NCBI RefSeq assembly: GCF_019711655.1
Contig: NZ_JAIGNU010000001.1
Location: forward strand, 1,459,501 to 1,523,500
Length of the DNA: 64,000 nt
Direction: 5' to 3'
DNA from: Qipengyuania mesophila
GTDB taxonomy: Bacteria; Pseudomonadota; Alphaproteobacteria; Sphingomonadales; Sphingomonadaceae
Shown here: piece by piece, positions 44,287-53,266 of the stretch
How the letters are laid out: the number at the start of each line of letters is the position of its first letter
How positions within the stretch are numbered: the first letter of the stretch is position 1
Notes under the pieces: generated by a model
Databases searched by the model: none
The model's input: the letters and a program-made list of their open reading frames with translations, nothing else
Told to the model about the DNA's origin: nothing
Made by a program: the position numbers and the translations under genes

Positions 44287-45764
44287 GCGAAGAGATCGAC
44301 ATCCAGGACCGCGAAGCGAAGGAGGCCGCTGCGAAGGCGGCCGAATACGAGCACGGCTGGTCGGCCGAGATCGACACCGAATTCGCCGAGAAGGGTCTCA
44401 CCGAGGACACCGTCCGCTTCATCTCCGCCAAGAAGGGCGAGCCGGAGTGGATGCTCGACTGGCGCCTCAAGGCCTTCCGCCTGTGGCAGGAGATGGAAGA
44501 GCCCGACTGGGCCAAATTGGGCTATCCGGCGATCGATTACCAGGACGCCTATTATTACGCCGCGCCGAAGAAGAAGGAGAAGCTCGCCTCGCTCGACGAG
44601 CTCGATCCCGAGATCAAGGCGGTCTACGACAAGCTCGGCATTCCCGTGGCGGAGCAGGAAGTGCTCGCCGGGGTCGAAGGCGCGCGCAAGGTCGCGGTCG
44701 ATGCGGTGTTCGATAGTGTCAGCGTCGCCACCACCTTCCGCGAGGAGCTGAAGAGGGCGGGCGTCATCTTCCTGTCGATCAGCGAGGCGGTGAAGGAATA
44801 TCCCGAGCTGGTGAAGAAGTGGCTCGGCAAGGTGGTGCCGCAGCACGACAATTTCTTCGCCACGCTCAACAGCGCGGTCTTTTCCGACGGCACCTTCGTC
44901 TATGTGCCCGAGGGCGTGCGCTGCCCGATGGAGCTTTCCACCTATTTCCGCATCAATGCCGAGAACACGGGCCAGTTCGAACGCACGCTGATCGTTGCCG
45001 AACCGGGCAGCTATGTCAGCTATCTCGAAGGCTGCACCGCGCCGATGCGCGACGAGAACCAGCTCCACGCCGCGGTGGTCGAACTGGTCGCGCTCGAAGA
45101 TGCCGAAATCAAATATTCGACCGTGCAGAACTGGTACCCCGGCAATGCCGAAGGCAAGGGCGGGATCTACAATTTCGTCACCAAGCGCGGGCTGTGCCAG
45201 GGCGCGCGCAGCAAGATCAGCTGGACGCAGGTCGAAACCGGCAGCGCGGTGACATGGAAATATCCCAGCTGCGTGCTCAATGGCGAAGACAGCGTGGGCG
45301 AATTCTACTCGGTCGCGGTGACGAACAATTACCAGCAGGCCGATACCGGCACCAAGATGATCCACAACGGCAAGGGCAGCCGCTCGACGATCATCTCCAA
45401 GGGCATATCGGCCGGCAAGAGCAACAACACCTATCGCGGCCTCGTGCGCGTGGCGGCCAATGCCGACGGCGTGCGCAACCGCACCGAATGCGACAGCCTG
45501 CTGATCGGCGACCAGTGTGGCGCGCATACCGTGCCCTATATCGAGGTGAAGAACCCCTCCGCGCAGATCGAGCACGAAGCGACCACCAGCAAGATCAGCG
45601 ACGACCAGCTGTTCTACGCCATGCAGCGCGGGTTGGATGATGAGGAGGCGATGGCGCTGATCGTCAACGGTTTCGCCAAGGACGTGCTCAAGGAGCTGCC
45701 GATGGAATTTGCCGTCGAGGCGCAGAAGCTGCTGGCGATTTCGTTGGAAGGGAGTGTGGGGTGA
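44283..45764 (+). CDS. sufB: Fe-S cluster assembly scaffold subunit SufB
   Basis: A 493-residue SufB, part of the SufBC2D scaffold on which clusters are built. The N-terminal helices [25 protein letters not shown] are followed by the beta-helix core with [66 protein letters not shown], and the C-terminal [26 protein letters not shown] with the key Cys-bearing segments. The ATG overlaps the regulator stop; its own stop touches the start of an unrelated small gene. Confidence 0.97.
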   Translation: MSEEIDIQDREAKEAAAKAAEYEHGWSAEIDTEFAEKGLTEDTVRFISAKKGEPEWMLDWRLKAFRLWQEMEEPDWAKLGYPAIDYQDAYYYAAPKKKEKLASLDELDPEIKAVYDKLGIPVAEQEVLAGVEGARKVAVDAVFDSVSVATTFREELKRAGVIFLSISEAVKEYPELVKKWLGKVVPQHDNFFATLNSAVFSDGTFVYVPEGVRCPMELSTYFRINAENTGQFERTLIVAEPGSYVSYLEGCTAPMRDENQLHAAVVELVALEDAEIKYSTVQNWYPGNAEGKGGIYNFVTKRGLCQGARSKISWTQVETGSAVTWKYPSCVLNGEDSVGEFYSVAVTNNYQQADTGTKMIHNGKGSRSTIISKGISAGKSNNTYRGLVRVAANADGVRNRTECDSLLIGDQCGAHTVPYIEVKNPSAQIEHEATTSKISDDQLFYAMQRGLDDEEAMALIVNGFAKDVLKELPMEFAVEAQKLLAISLEGSVG

Positions 45765-46267
45765 TGTCCGCTCCAATTTACCTTGTATGCGAAGAGGCGA
45801 ATGTCCCGGACGTATCGTCCATCAACGCGGCATTGCGTGGGATGAACTATGAGACGCAAATCCAGCATGACCGTCTGTGGGGCGATATGATCTACGGGAA
45901 AACCCGTGTGTCACGAGCCGGCAGGGAATCGGACGTTTATCTGCTGAAATCGCCTCTCGAAATCAAAGTTGATCATTTGAATAGCATGTGTGCGAATCTG
46001 CCCGACCATCAAATCGGGGAGCAGGAAATAGCCGAACTGCGGCAAACTTGCGGGGGGATAGTGATTGAGACATGCTATTCCACTTGGAACGGCGACACGG
46101 TTGCCGATGCTGAAATCCATTATGCTGTGGCCTATGCCAGCAAAGGATGTCTCTGGCGTAGCTTCGGAAAGCGCAATGCGCTTACCCATGCGGAGACTTT
46201 GACGGAGCTCGGTGTACGGCTGGGATACCAATATTCTCGTGCAAGTCATGAGGGCTACGCGCGATGA
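45764..46267 (+). CDS. Hypothetical protein inside the suf operon
   Basis: A 167-residue soluble protein I do not recognise. It begins [30 protein letters not shown] and includes SDVYLLKSPLEIKVDHLNSMCANLPDHQIGEQEIAEL. It has four cysteines and no signal peptide. Base composition and codon use are noticeably less GC-rich than in the neighbours (ATA, AAA, TAT, TTG codons), a sign of more recent arrival. The ATG at 45764 shares a base with the sufB stop (TGATG), and its own TGA overlaps the next ATG, so it is fully built into the operon. Confidence 0.7.
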   Translation: MSAPIYLVCEEANVPDVSSINAALRGMNYETQIQHDRLWGDMIYGKTRVSRAGRESDVYLLKSPLEIKVDHLNSMCANLPDHQIGEQEIAELRQTCGGIVIETCYSTWNGDTVADAEIHYAVAYASKGCLWRSFGKRNALTHAETLTELGVRLGYQYSRASHEGYAR

Positions 46268-46809
46268 CACCTCGCAAGACCCTCCAGCTTCGCGATCCCA
46301 GCGAAACCACCGACGACACTCCTGCGCTCAAGAAGAAGGGCCGCGGGTGGGAGATATCGGAGAAGCGGCTCGACAAGATCCACGAGCGCGCGCGCTATCT
46401 GCGGCGGCATGCGAGCCCGGCGCACAAGGCGCTCGCGGCGCGCTTCGCCAAGGAAGATTTCGGCAAGTACAAGTTCACCCGCCACACGGTGGTGGGCTCG
46501 GCGATTCTCGATTTCGTCTCGCACCCGCTCGGGCTTGCGATCGCGATCGACGAGGAAAACCAGAACGATACGCTGGCCAAGCGCCGCGACAAGAGCCTCG
46601 CCAGCGTCGGCATCGAGGTGTTCCGCGTGCCCGCAGCGACCATCCTCGAGGATGTCGAGGTCGCGATGCAGCCGATCTTCGCCGCGATGAATGCGCGCTA
46701 CCGCGAGAAGCAAACCGCGCGCCGCGAACACCAGTCCAAATACGGCTCGACGCCGCGCCGCCCGCGCACGCCGCGCCGCGATGGCGACCGGGAAAGGCCG
46801 CGCCGATGA
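46264..46809 (+). CDS. DUF559-like endonuclease-fold protein
   Basis: A 181-residue protein with a DUF559 (Vsr/restriction-like) core at about 44-145: YLRRHASPAHKALAARF, KYKFTRHTVVGSAILDFVSHPLGLAIAID, then KRRDKSLASVGIEVFRVPAATILEDVE. The D in ILDF and the E/D that follows match the nuclease acidic pair in position, but the usual EDG strand reads AIDEEN. The C-terminus is Arg/Lys-rich. It is coupled by ATGA overlaps to the genes on both sides. Its role in Fe-S assembly, if any, is unknown. Confidence 0.72.
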   Translation: MTPRKTLQLRDPSETTDDTPALKKKGRGWEISEKRLDKIHERARYLRRHASPAHKALAARFAKEDFGKYKFTRHTVVGSAILDFVSHPLGLAIAIDEENQNDTLAKRRDKSLASVGIEVFRVPAATILEDVEVAMQPIFAAMNARYREKQTARREHQSKYGSTPRRPRTPRRDGDRERPRR

Positions 46810-47141
46810 GATATCTCGCACTCGTCCCCGCTCTGGCCCTGATTCTCGCCGCGCCCGTTGCGGCCGAGAAGGACATCTCGCCCGAACTCGCCGAATCGCG
46901 CCTCAATGGCTGCCTGCTCGCCGGGTCCACCGCTGCACCGCGGTCGGACCTGCGCGCAGCGGTCGTGTCGGTGCGGGCCTTCTGTGCGCCGCAGATCAAG
47001 CGCGTGCGCACCAACCGCGTCGCGAAGGCCACCGCAGGCCTCTCGGGTGCCGCCCGCAAGGCGGCCGACGACGCCGCCACCCGCAAACTCAACGACGAGA
47101 TCGCGCTCGTCATCGCAAAATATACCGGACTGACGCTCTGA
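46806..47141 (+). CDS. Small exported protein in the suf operon
   Basis: A 111-residue protein with a signal peptide (MRYLALVPALALILAAPVAAEK) and two cysteines (C near 39 in NGCLLAG and C near 60 in AFCAPQ), then a basic, helical C-terminus (KRVRTNRVAKATAGLSGAARKAADDAATRKL). The family is unknown. It starts in an ATGA overlap with the DUF559-like gene and ends one base before the sufC ATG. A periplasmic product in an otherwise cytosolic assembly operon is odd. Confidence 0.65.
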   Translation: MRYLALVPALALILAAPVAAEKDISPELAESRLNGCLLAGSTAAPRSDLRAAVVSVRAFCAPQIKRVRTNRVAKATAGLSGAARKAADDAATRKLNDEIALVIAKYTGLTL

Positions 47142-47142
47142 C

Positions 47143-47889
47143 ATGCTGAAAATCGACAATCTTCACGCCGAAATCGACGGCAAGAAAATCCTCAACGGCC
47201 TCTCGCTGACCGTTCCCGCGGGCGAGGTTCATGCGATCATGGGCCCCAATGGTGCGGGCAAGTCGACGCTCGCCTATGTGCTCGGCGGGCGCCCCGGCTA
47301 CGAAGTGACGCAGGGCTCGGTCGAGTTCAACGGCGTCGACCTGCTCGACCTCGAGCCGCACGAGCGCGCGGCGGCCGGCCTGTTCCTCGGCTTCCAGTAC
47401 CCGGTCGAGATCCCCGGCGTGTCGAACCTGCAATTCCTGCGCGAGGCGCTCAATTCGCAGCGCAAGGCGCGGGGGCAAGAGCCGCTGACCGGCGGCGAAT
47501 TCCTCAAGCTGGCGAAGGACAAGGCCGGCCTGCTCAAGCTCGACCCCGAAATGCTCAAGCGCCACGTCAATGTCGGCTTCTCGGGCGGCGAGAAGAAGCG
47601 CGCCGAGATGGTCCAGATGGGCATCCTCGACCCGAAATTCGCCGTGCTCGACGAGACCGACAGCGGGCTCGACATCGATGCGCTGCGCGTGGTCGGCGAG
47701 GGCATCAACGCGATCATGCGCGCGCCCGACAAGGCGGTGTTGCTGATCACCCACTACCAGCGCCTGCTCGAGGTGGTGAAGCCCGACAAGGTCTCGATCC
47801 TGTCGCAGGGACGGATCGTCCAGACCGGCGGGCCCGAGCTTGCGCTGCGCCTCGAGAGCGAGGGCTACGACGCGGTGATGGCGGCATGA
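47143..47889 (+). CDS. sufC: Fe-S cluster assembly ATPase SufC
   Basis: A 248-residue ABC-type ATPase that drives conformational change in SufBC2D. Walker A is GPNGAGKS (residues 36-43), the Q-loop region is GLFLGFQYPVEIPGVSNLQFLREAL, the signature is FSGGEKKRAEMVQM (about 146-159), Walker B is FAVLDETDSGLDID (about 166-179), and the H-switch is ITHYQR. The YQ and ETDSGLD blocks are specific for SufC. It lies between two small exported-protein genes. Confidence 0.97.
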   Translation: MLKIDNLHAEIDGKKILNGLSLTVPAGEVHAIMGPNGAGKSTLAYVLGGRPGYEVTQGSVEFNGVDLLDLEPHERAAAGLFLGFQYPVEIPGVSNLQFLREALNSQRKARGQEPLTGGEFLKLAKDKAGLLKLDPEMLKRHVNVGFSGGEKKRAEMVQMGILDPKFAVLDETDSGLDIDALRVVGEGINAIMRAPDKAVLLITHYQRLLEVVKPDKVSILSQGRIVQTGGPELALRLESEGYDAVMAA

Positions 47890-48212
47890 TCGGCGCACTC
47901 ATCCTGCTGGCCGCGCAAGCGGCACCCGTGGCGGAGGCGAGCGCCCCGCCACCTGCCGAAGCGGATCCGATTGTCGTGATCGGTCGCCGTTTGCAGGCGA
48001 TCACCGTCAGTGTCGGCCAAGGTCCGGACGGCAAGTGGTATTGCGGAATGGAAGAGACGACCGGCCGGCTTTCGCTCGACAAGAAGCTCTGCAAGGCGGT
48101 CACCAAGTGCGTTCGCAAGGGTGCGCTGGACGATGCCTCGATCCATGCCTGCGTGAGCGGCACCAAGAAGCGGCTCATGCGCGAACTCGAACGCGAGAGG
48201 GCAGGCCGATGA
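47886..48212 (+). CDS. Small Cys-containing exported protein in the suf operon
   Basis: A 108-residue protein with a short hydrophobic N-terminus (MIGALILLAAQAAPVAEA) that looks like a signal peptide, then PIVVIGRRLQAITVSVGQGPDGKWYCGMEETTGR. It has four cysteines (near 53, 69, 75 and 89), which could pair into two disulfides. The family is unknown. It overlaps sufC at its start and sufD at its end by four bases each. Confidence 0.65.
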   Translation: MIGALILLAAQAAPVAEASAPPPAEADPIVVIGRRLQAITVSVGQGPDGKWYCGMEETTGRLSLDKKLCKAVTKCVRKGALDDASIHACVSGTKKRLMRELERERAGR

Positions 48213-48967
48213 ATAGTGTCATCGAACTTCCCACCCGCCGCGAGGAGGCTTGGCGCTATTCGCGCGTCGAGCGCCTGCAGGGCGAGAATCTCGACGACTG
48301 GCGCATCATCGACATCGCGGAGGGCGAGAGCTTCCGCGACACGCTGTTGATTGCCGACGGTCCGGACACCAGGCCGACCGAACTCCACCGCTGGCGCGTG
48401 ACGGTCGGCGAAGGGGCGCGATGCGAGCTTTTCGCTGTGCTCTCTTCGGCCGAATACGCGCGGCTCGAAATCGAGGTGACGCTGAAACAGGGCGCGCATT
48501 TCGAGCTTGGCGGGATCACCGTCGGCGGGCGCGAAACGGTGCGCGAATTCGTCACGCGTGTGGTCCATGCCGAACCCGAGGCGACCAGCAACCAGACCGT
48601 CCGCAGCGTCCATTGGGGCCACGGCACGGGCAATTTCCTCGGCAATATCGACGTCGTGCGCCATGCGCAGAAGACCGACGCGGCGCAGGACTTCAAGGGC
48701 CTGCTGCTCGAAAAGGGCGCGAGCGTGAACGCCGTGCCGCAGCTCGAGATCTTCGCCGACGACGTGAAATGCGCCCATGGCGCCAGCGTCGGCCAGCTCG
48801 ACGAAACCGCGCGCTTCTACATGGGTGCGCGCGGCCTGTCGCCCGACCTTGCGCGGCGCCTGCTGGTGCAGGCCTTTCTCGGCGATGCGCTGGTCGCATG
48901 GGACGATGAGGGAGCGCGCCAGGCGATGATGCAGGTCGCGCTCGACAAGGTGGACAAGGCGCTGTGA
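48209..48967 (+). CDS. sufD: Fe-S cluster assembly scaffold subunit SufD (short form)
   Basis: A 252-residue SufD, the partner of SufB in the scaffold, with the beta-helix core and C-terminal helical domain: HWGHGTGNFLGNIDVVRHAQKTDAAQDFKGLLLEKGA, the HGASVGQLDE segment with the conserved His, and FYMGARGLSPDLARRLLVQAFLGD. Family members in other bacteria have about 420 residues; the N-terminal helical domain is largely missing here, as in other sphingomonads. The start overlaps the upstream gene and the end overlaps sufS. Confidence 0.9.
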   Translation: MNSVIELPTRREEAWRYSRVERLQGENLDDWRIIDIAEGESFRDTLLIADGPDTRPTELHRWRVTVGEGARCELFAVLSSAEYARLEIEVTLKQGAHFELGGITVGGRETVREFVTRVVHAEPEATSNQTVRSVHWGHGTGNFLGNIDVVRHAQKTDAAQDFKGLLLEKGASVNAVPQLEIFADDVKCAHGASVGQLDETARFYMGARGLSPDLARRLLVQAFLGDALVAWDDEGARQAMMQVALDKVDKAL

Positions 48968-50181
48968 GCGACGCCGCCACCCTCACCCGCAAGGCGGATT
49001 TCCCCGGCCTGCTGACCGCCGATGGCAAGCCGTGGCACTATCTCGACACGGCCGCCTCGGCGCAGAAGCCGCAGGCGGTGATCGATGCCATGACCCGTGC
49101 GCTGGGCCGCGACTACGCGACCGTGCACCGCGGGGTCTATGGCCGCAGCGCGCAGATGACGCTCGGCTACGAGGCGGCCCGCAAGCGCGTCGCCGAATTC
49201 ATCGGGGCGCGAAGCGAGAACGAGGTGGTCTTCGTGCGCGGGGCGACCGAGGCGATCAACCTCGTCGCTTCGAGCTGGGGCATGACGCATATCGGCGAAG
49301 GCGACCGGATCGTCCTCTCCACGCTTGAGCATCACTCGAACATCGTGCCTTGGCAGATGGTCGCCGAGCGCACCGGCGCGCAGATCGAGGTCTGCCCGCT
49401 GACCGAGGACGGGCGGATCGACCTCGGTGCGCTCGAGGCACTGCTGACCCCGCGAACCAAGCTCGTCGCGCTGGCGCATGTCTCGAACGTGCTCGGCAGC
49501 GTGCTCGACGCGCGCGCCGCGGCCAATCTCGTGCATGCCTTCGGGGCAAAGATTCTGCTCGACGGCTGCCAGGCCGCGCCGCGGATGGCACTCGACATGG
49601 CCGCGCTCGATTGCGACTTCTACGCCTTCTCGGGCCACAAGCTCTATGGGCCGACCGGTATCGGCGTGCTGTGGGCGCGCGAGGAGATTCTCGATGCCAT
49701 GCCTCCCTGGCAGGGTGGCGGCGCGATGATCGATCGCGTGACCTTCGAGAAGACCACCTACGCCCCGCCGCCGCAGCGCTTCGAGGCGGGCACGCCGATG
49801 ATCACCGAGGCGATCGCGCTGCATGCGGCGATCGATTATGTCGACGCGCTCGGGCCCGATCGCCTGTTCGCGCACGAGAGTGCGCTGGCGCAGCAGCTGC
49901 GCGATGCACTCCGCGGCCTCAATTCGGTTACGCTGTTCGGGCCCGAGCAAAGCGCGGGCATCGTGAGCTTTGCGATCGAGGGGGTTCATCCGCACGATCT
50001 CGGCACCATATTGGACGAAGAGCACGTCGCGATCCGCGCCGGGCATCACTGCGCGCAGCCGCTGATGGACCATCTCGGCGTTCCCGCCACCGCCCGCGCG
50101 AGCTTCGGGCTGTATTCCGACGAAAGCGACATCGCCGCGCTGCTGCGCGGCATCGAACGGACCCAGAGGATCTTCGGATGA
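48964..50181 (+). CDS. sufS: Cysteine desulfurase SufS
   Basis: A 405-residue PLP enzyme that takes sulfur from cysteine for cluster assembly. The PLP lysine is K226 in FSGHKLYGPTGIG. The persulfide Cys is C363 in RAGHHCAQPLMDHLG. FVRGATEAINLVA and LDGCQAAPRMALDM are other family blocks. It begins with a GTG in a GTGA overlap with sufD. No sufE gene is seen in the operon. Confidence 0.96.
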   Translation: MSDAATLTRKADFPGLLTADGKPWHYLDTAASAQKPQAVIDAMTRALGRDYATVHRGVYGRSAQMTLGYEAARKRVAEFIGARSENEVVFVRGATEAINLVASSWGMTHIGEGDRIVLSTLEHHSNIVPWQMVAERTGAQIEVCPLTEDGRIDLGALEALLTPRTKLVALAHVSNVLGSVLDARAAANLVHAFGAKILLDGCQAAPRMALDMAALDCDFYAFSGHKLYGPTGIGVLWAREEILDAMPPWQGGGAMIDRVTFEKTTYAPPPQRFEAGTPMITEAIALHAAIDYVDALGPDRLFAHESALAQQLRDALRGLNSVTLFGPEQSAGIVSFAIEGVHPHDLGTILDEEHVAIRAGHHCAQPLMDHLGVPATARASFGLYSDESDIAALLRGIERTQRIFG

Positions 50182-50684
50182 ACGAAGAAGCAAATACCGA
50201 TACGGACTTCATCGCGGCCCCGTCGCCCGCCGACGCGTTGGCCGGCAAGCCGCCGCGCGCGCGGGTCGAGGATGCCGTCGATCCCGAGGAAACGCCGCGC
50301 GAGACGATGGAGCGCAAGCGCGACTATCTCGAAGGCTTCCTGCAGAAGAAGCCCGAAGATGTGCCCGCCGGCGCACCTGGGGGCGAACTCTACGAGGCGG
50401 TGATCGCCGCGCTCAAGGAAATCTACGACCCCGAGATCCCCGTGAACATCTACGATCTCGGGCTGATCTACGGCGTCGAGGTCGACGACGAGAGCGACGT
50501 GACCGTCACCATGACGCTGACGACGCCGCATTGCCCGGTGGCCGAGACCATGCCGGGCGAGGTCGAATTGCGCGCTGCCAGCGTGCCCGGCGTGCGCGAT
50601 GCCGAGGTCAATCTCGTCTGGGATCCGCCCTGGGGCCCCGACAAGATGACCGACGAGGCACGCCTCGAACTGGGGATGCTGTGA
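50178..50684 (+). CDS. sufT: SUF system maturation factor SufT (MIP18/DUF59)
   Basis: A 168-residue protein with an N-terminal acidic, Pro-rich arm (about 1-75) and a DUF59/MIP18 core (about 75-168): EAVIAALKEIYDPEIPVNIYDLGLIYGVEV, then TTPHCPVAETMPGEVELRAASVPGV with the conserved cysteine, and NLVWDPPWGPDKMTDEARLELGML. In the SUF context it is the SufT-type maturation factor. It is joined to sufS by an ATGA overlap and to sufA by TGATG. Confidence 0.9.
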   Translation: MNEEANTDTDFIAAPSPADALAGKPPRARVEDAVDPEETPRETMERKRDYLEGFLQKKPEDVPAGAPGGELYEAVIAALKEIYDPEIPVNIYDLGLIYGVEVDDESDVTVTMTLTTPHCPVAETMPGEVELRAASVPGVRDAEVNLVWDPPWGPDKMTDEARLELGML

Positions 50685-51043
50685 TGAGCGAGACCACGAC
50701 CCGCCCCGCACCCAAGGCCGCCGTGGTGCTGACCGAGGCCGCCGAGCAGCGCGTCGCCGACCTCATGGCCAAGGCGCCGGAAGGTGCGATCGGCGTCAAG
50801 CTCTCGACCCCGCGTCGCGGCTGTTCCGGCCTCGCCTATTCGGTCGACTATGTGACCGAGGAAGCCAAGTTCGACGAGAAGATCGAAACGCCCGGCGGCA
50901 TCTTCTACATCGATGGCGCGAGCGTGCTCTACCTCGTCGGCAGCACTATGGACTGGGTCGAAGACGATTTCACAGCCGGCTTCGTGTTCGAAAACCCCAA
51001 CGCCAAGGGCGCCTGTGGGTGCGGCGAGAGTTTCATGGTCTGA
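50684..51043 (+). CDS. sufA: A-type Fe-S carrier SufA
   Basis: A 119-residue HesB/IscA protein that accepts clusters from the SufBCD scaffold and hands them on. Ligand cysteines are C47 (RRGCSGLAY), C111 and C113 (ACGCGESF). It is last in the suf operon. A short GC-rich hairpin (GAGCGC/GCGCTC) follows the stop at about 51043-51058 but has no T tract. Confidence 0.93.
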   Translation: MSETTTRPAPKAAVVLTEAAEQRVADLMAKAPEGAIGVKLSTPRRGCSGLAYSVDYVTEEAKFDEKIETPGGIFYIDGASVLYLVGSTMDWVEDDFTAGFVFENPNAKGACGCGESFMV

Positions 51044-51061
51044 GCGCTGCGGCGCTCGGAT

Positions 51062-51991
51062 CTAGTCTTCGGCGAGGAAATCGAGCAGCGCGCGCTCGTA
51101 TTCGTCGATTTCGCCATCGGCATCGATGCGGGCGTCGAGCCATTCGCGTTCCGCGTGCGTCACCGCATGTGCCGCGGCGACATCGCCCTCGCGCGACGGT
51201 CCGTCGGGCGTGCTCCCGAAGATCCTTCCAAAGACATCGGGCGAGGTTTTCGCCATGCGACCGAGGAACCGCCCGACGCCGACCTGCGTCTCGGCCATGA
51301 AGGCCTCCAGTTCGGCAGCACGCTCGCGGCTGATCTGCGCATCGGGGTCGGCATAGCCCTGAAGGCAATTGGCGACGCCCTGGACGAAGAGCTGCTTCCA
51401 TTCGGGCGCATTGTCGGCGCCGAGCGTCGCGTCCTTAAGGCGGAACAGCATGTCGGCTTCCTTCGGGCCGACTGCGGCGGGACGCTCGCTCGCCGGCGCG
51501 AAGATAGCGCGGCGTAGCAACCGCGCTTCGGTCGCATTGACATTGCCAGCTTCCAGCTCGCCGCCATCGCGCGTCGGACCGGTGCCCTCGAGCACCGCCA
51601 GCTCCATTTGCGAGATCGCATAGTCCTTGAGGGCAGAAGGCACATTGAGCGCGCGTTCGAAAACGCGAACCAGCAGTTCGATCTCGGCCATCGATCCGAG
51701 CTCGCCGTCTTCGTCGATCCGCTCCATCAGCCAGGTTGCATTTTCGGCGTCGACATAACCGGCAGGCGCGCGCTGGTTGACGATATACTCACCCAGCGCC
51801 TCGACGAAGAAGTCGACCCATTCGGTGCTCTTCGATGCCAGCTGTCGGTTGAGCGCGAAAATCGCCTCGGCCTCGGCCTGCGAAATGCGGCCGTCGGACC
51901 AGGCCTCGCGTCGCAGCGAGAGTATCTCTTCGGAGGAAATCGCGCCGTCCGCGCCGACCTTCTTCGTCAATTCGCCGAAATGCACACTCAT
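51062..51991 (-). CDS. Acidic helical protein with TerB/EF-hand-like segments
   Basis: A 309-residue soluble, acidic, all-helical protein. Short stretches look like EF-hand loops or TerB-type acid clusters: VGADGAISSEEILSLR near the start, IDEDGELGSMAE (about 92-103), and IDADGEIDEYERALLDFL near the C-terminus. A central block has EARLLRRAIFAPASERPAAVGPKEADMLFRLKDAT. I do not recognise a named family. It is convergent with the suf operon and probably monocistronic. Calcium binding is a suggestion only. Confidence 0.6.
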   Translation of the reverse strand: MSVHFGELTKKVGADGAISSEEILSLRREAWSDGRISQAEAEAIFALNRQLASKSTEWVDFFVEALGEYIVNQRAPAGYVDAENATWLMERIDEDGELGSMAEIELLVRVFERALNVPSALKDYAISQMELAVLEGTGPTRDGGELEAGNVNATEARLLRRAIFAPASERPAAVGPKEADMLFRLKDATLGADNAPEWKQLFVQGVANCLQGYADPDAQISRERAAELEAFMAETQVGVGRFLGRMAKTSPDVFGRIFGSTPDGPSREGDVAAAHAVTHAEREWLDARIDADGEIDEYERALLDFLAED

Positions 51992-52052
51992 TGGGATCGA
52001 ACTCCTGCTGGATTTCGGTCCGATGGGTTAGCGCAGTATGTTTAAGGCCGGG

Positions 52053-52469
52053 TTAGCGCCTCAGCGCTCGAACACAGGCTGCACGGTCGACATCGAGCCC
52101 GTCGCTCGCCCGCCGCGCATCGACATAGGTTGCGCTCGGCTCGCCGCCCGGCGTCAGCGGATAGAGATAGACATCGAGCACGCAGGCTTCGCCCGTGAAT
52201 TGCAGCTTCTTCGCGTCGCCTTCCTTCACCGTCAGGCGCGGCGGGCCGAAGAGGTTGGCCAGCGCGGTTTCGTTGCGACCGATCACGCCTTCGAGCCCGG
52301 GCACATTCATCACCCGCGGCGCGCGGAACGCGGTCGTCGAGGGAGCCACGCGAACCTGCTGCGGAGGCGGCGCCGCAGTGGGCGCACGGGCAGGCGCGGT
52401 TCCGCCCGGATCGGGGCCCGTGGCGCAAGCGCCCAGCAGGGGAAGCAGGAGGAGGGCGGTCTTACGCAT
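52053..52469 (-). CDS. Small lipoprotein, unknown function
   Basis: A 138-residue protein with an N-terminal lipobox (MRKTALLLLPLLGACATG, C at 15), a Pro/Ala-rich linker, then VMNVPGLEGVIGRNETALANLFGPPRLTVKEGDAKKLQFTGEACVLDVYLYP, a small domain with two or three cysteines. A Lon- or BamE-like shape is conceivable but not supported. It overlaps the EI24 gene end by eight bases and lies 61 bases from the acidic-protein gene. Start: ATG 52469. Confidence 0.65.
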   Translation of the reverse strand: MRKTALLLLPLLGACATGPDPGGTAPARAPTAAPPPQQVRVAPSTTAFRAPRVMNVPGLEGVIGRNETALANLFGPPRLTVKEGDAKKLQFTGEACVLDVYLYPLTPGGEPSATYVDARRASDGLDVDRAACVRALRR

Positions 52470-53151
52470 GAAGCTCTTTCTCGCGAGCGCGGTGGACGAG
52501 GTGCGTGGCACTGGCTGCGCCCACTATCGGAGCAAGGAGGTTCAGGAAAGGTATCGCAAGCAGCGCGACCACCGTTCCGCCGAGCAAGAGGCGCGTTCCG
52601 CCGCTTATCGGGGCGCGTTCAGCGGGATCGGCGCGGTGCCGCAACCAGACCATGTCGCGCAATTCGCGCCCGATCAGGAAGGCGTTGACCGCCCAGAAGA
52701 CCGCCGGTGCGCCCACGCCCGTCGCCAGCAGCACGCCCGCGACCGGCAGCGCCGCGGCATTGGCGAGGACCGTGCGCAGCAGCGAGCGCGACGCGTGGGC
52801 CACTTCCTCACCCAAGGGGATTTCACGCAGCGAATGCGCCGTTTCGGGATAGTGTTTCGCCTCGACCGTCCGCACCACGTCTTCGACAAAGAACTGCAAA
52901 ACGAACATCGCGACCACGCGGAAGAAGAACCAGCCCGCCAGGACGGTGATCACGATGGCCAGCAACCCGCTCAATTCGGCACTGAAGGCAATGCCGGCCG
53001 AGACGAGGTAGCGGTAGAGGCCGGCGAGCAGTATGCCGCCAAGCGAGGCGAAGAGCGCCAGCGTGACGAGCGCGGTCTTGCCCAGCACCTTGAGGATGCG
53101 CGGATCGCCAAGCTGGCGGAGAGCGAGGGCAAGGGCGCGGGGAAGCGACAT
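52462..53151 (-). CDS. EI24/CysZ-domain membrane protein
   Basis: A 229-residue integral membrane protein of the EI24 (CysZ-like) family. About four to five helices are visible: VLGKTALVTLALFASLGGILLAGLY, LSGLLAIVITVLAGWFFFRVVAMFVL, TVLANAAALPVAGVLLATGVGAPAVFWAVNAFL and a C-terminal GGTVVALLAIPFLNLLAPIVGAASATHLV. CysZ imports sulfate; members in sphingomonads have no assigned substrate. I chose ATG at 53151 (another one three bases earlier). It is divergent from adenosine kinase. Confidence 0.82.
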   Translation of the reverse strand: MSLPRALALALRQLGDPRILKVLGKTALVTLALFASLGGILLAGLYRYLVSAGIAFSAELSGLLAIVITVLAGWFFFRVVAMFVLQFFVEDVVRTVEAKHYPETAHSLREIPLGEEVAHASRSLLRTVLANAAALPVAGVLLATGVGAPAVFWAVNAFLIGRELRDMVWLRHRADPAERAPISGGTRLLLGGTVVALLAIPFLNLLAPIVGAASATHLVHRAREKELHA

Positions 53152-53266
53152 CATCGGACTGCCCGGATGCGCGCGGCGCGATTCCAAGTCAACGCCGCCC
53201 TTGGACTCCGTCCCTCGAACCGCTAACGGCGCGCGAGAAATAGATTCTGATCCCGCCGGAGTATTC

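Noticed and set aside
44178-45776. A 532-codon minus-strand frame opposite sufB
   Set aside because: Antisense of sufB; composition is typical of shadow frames.
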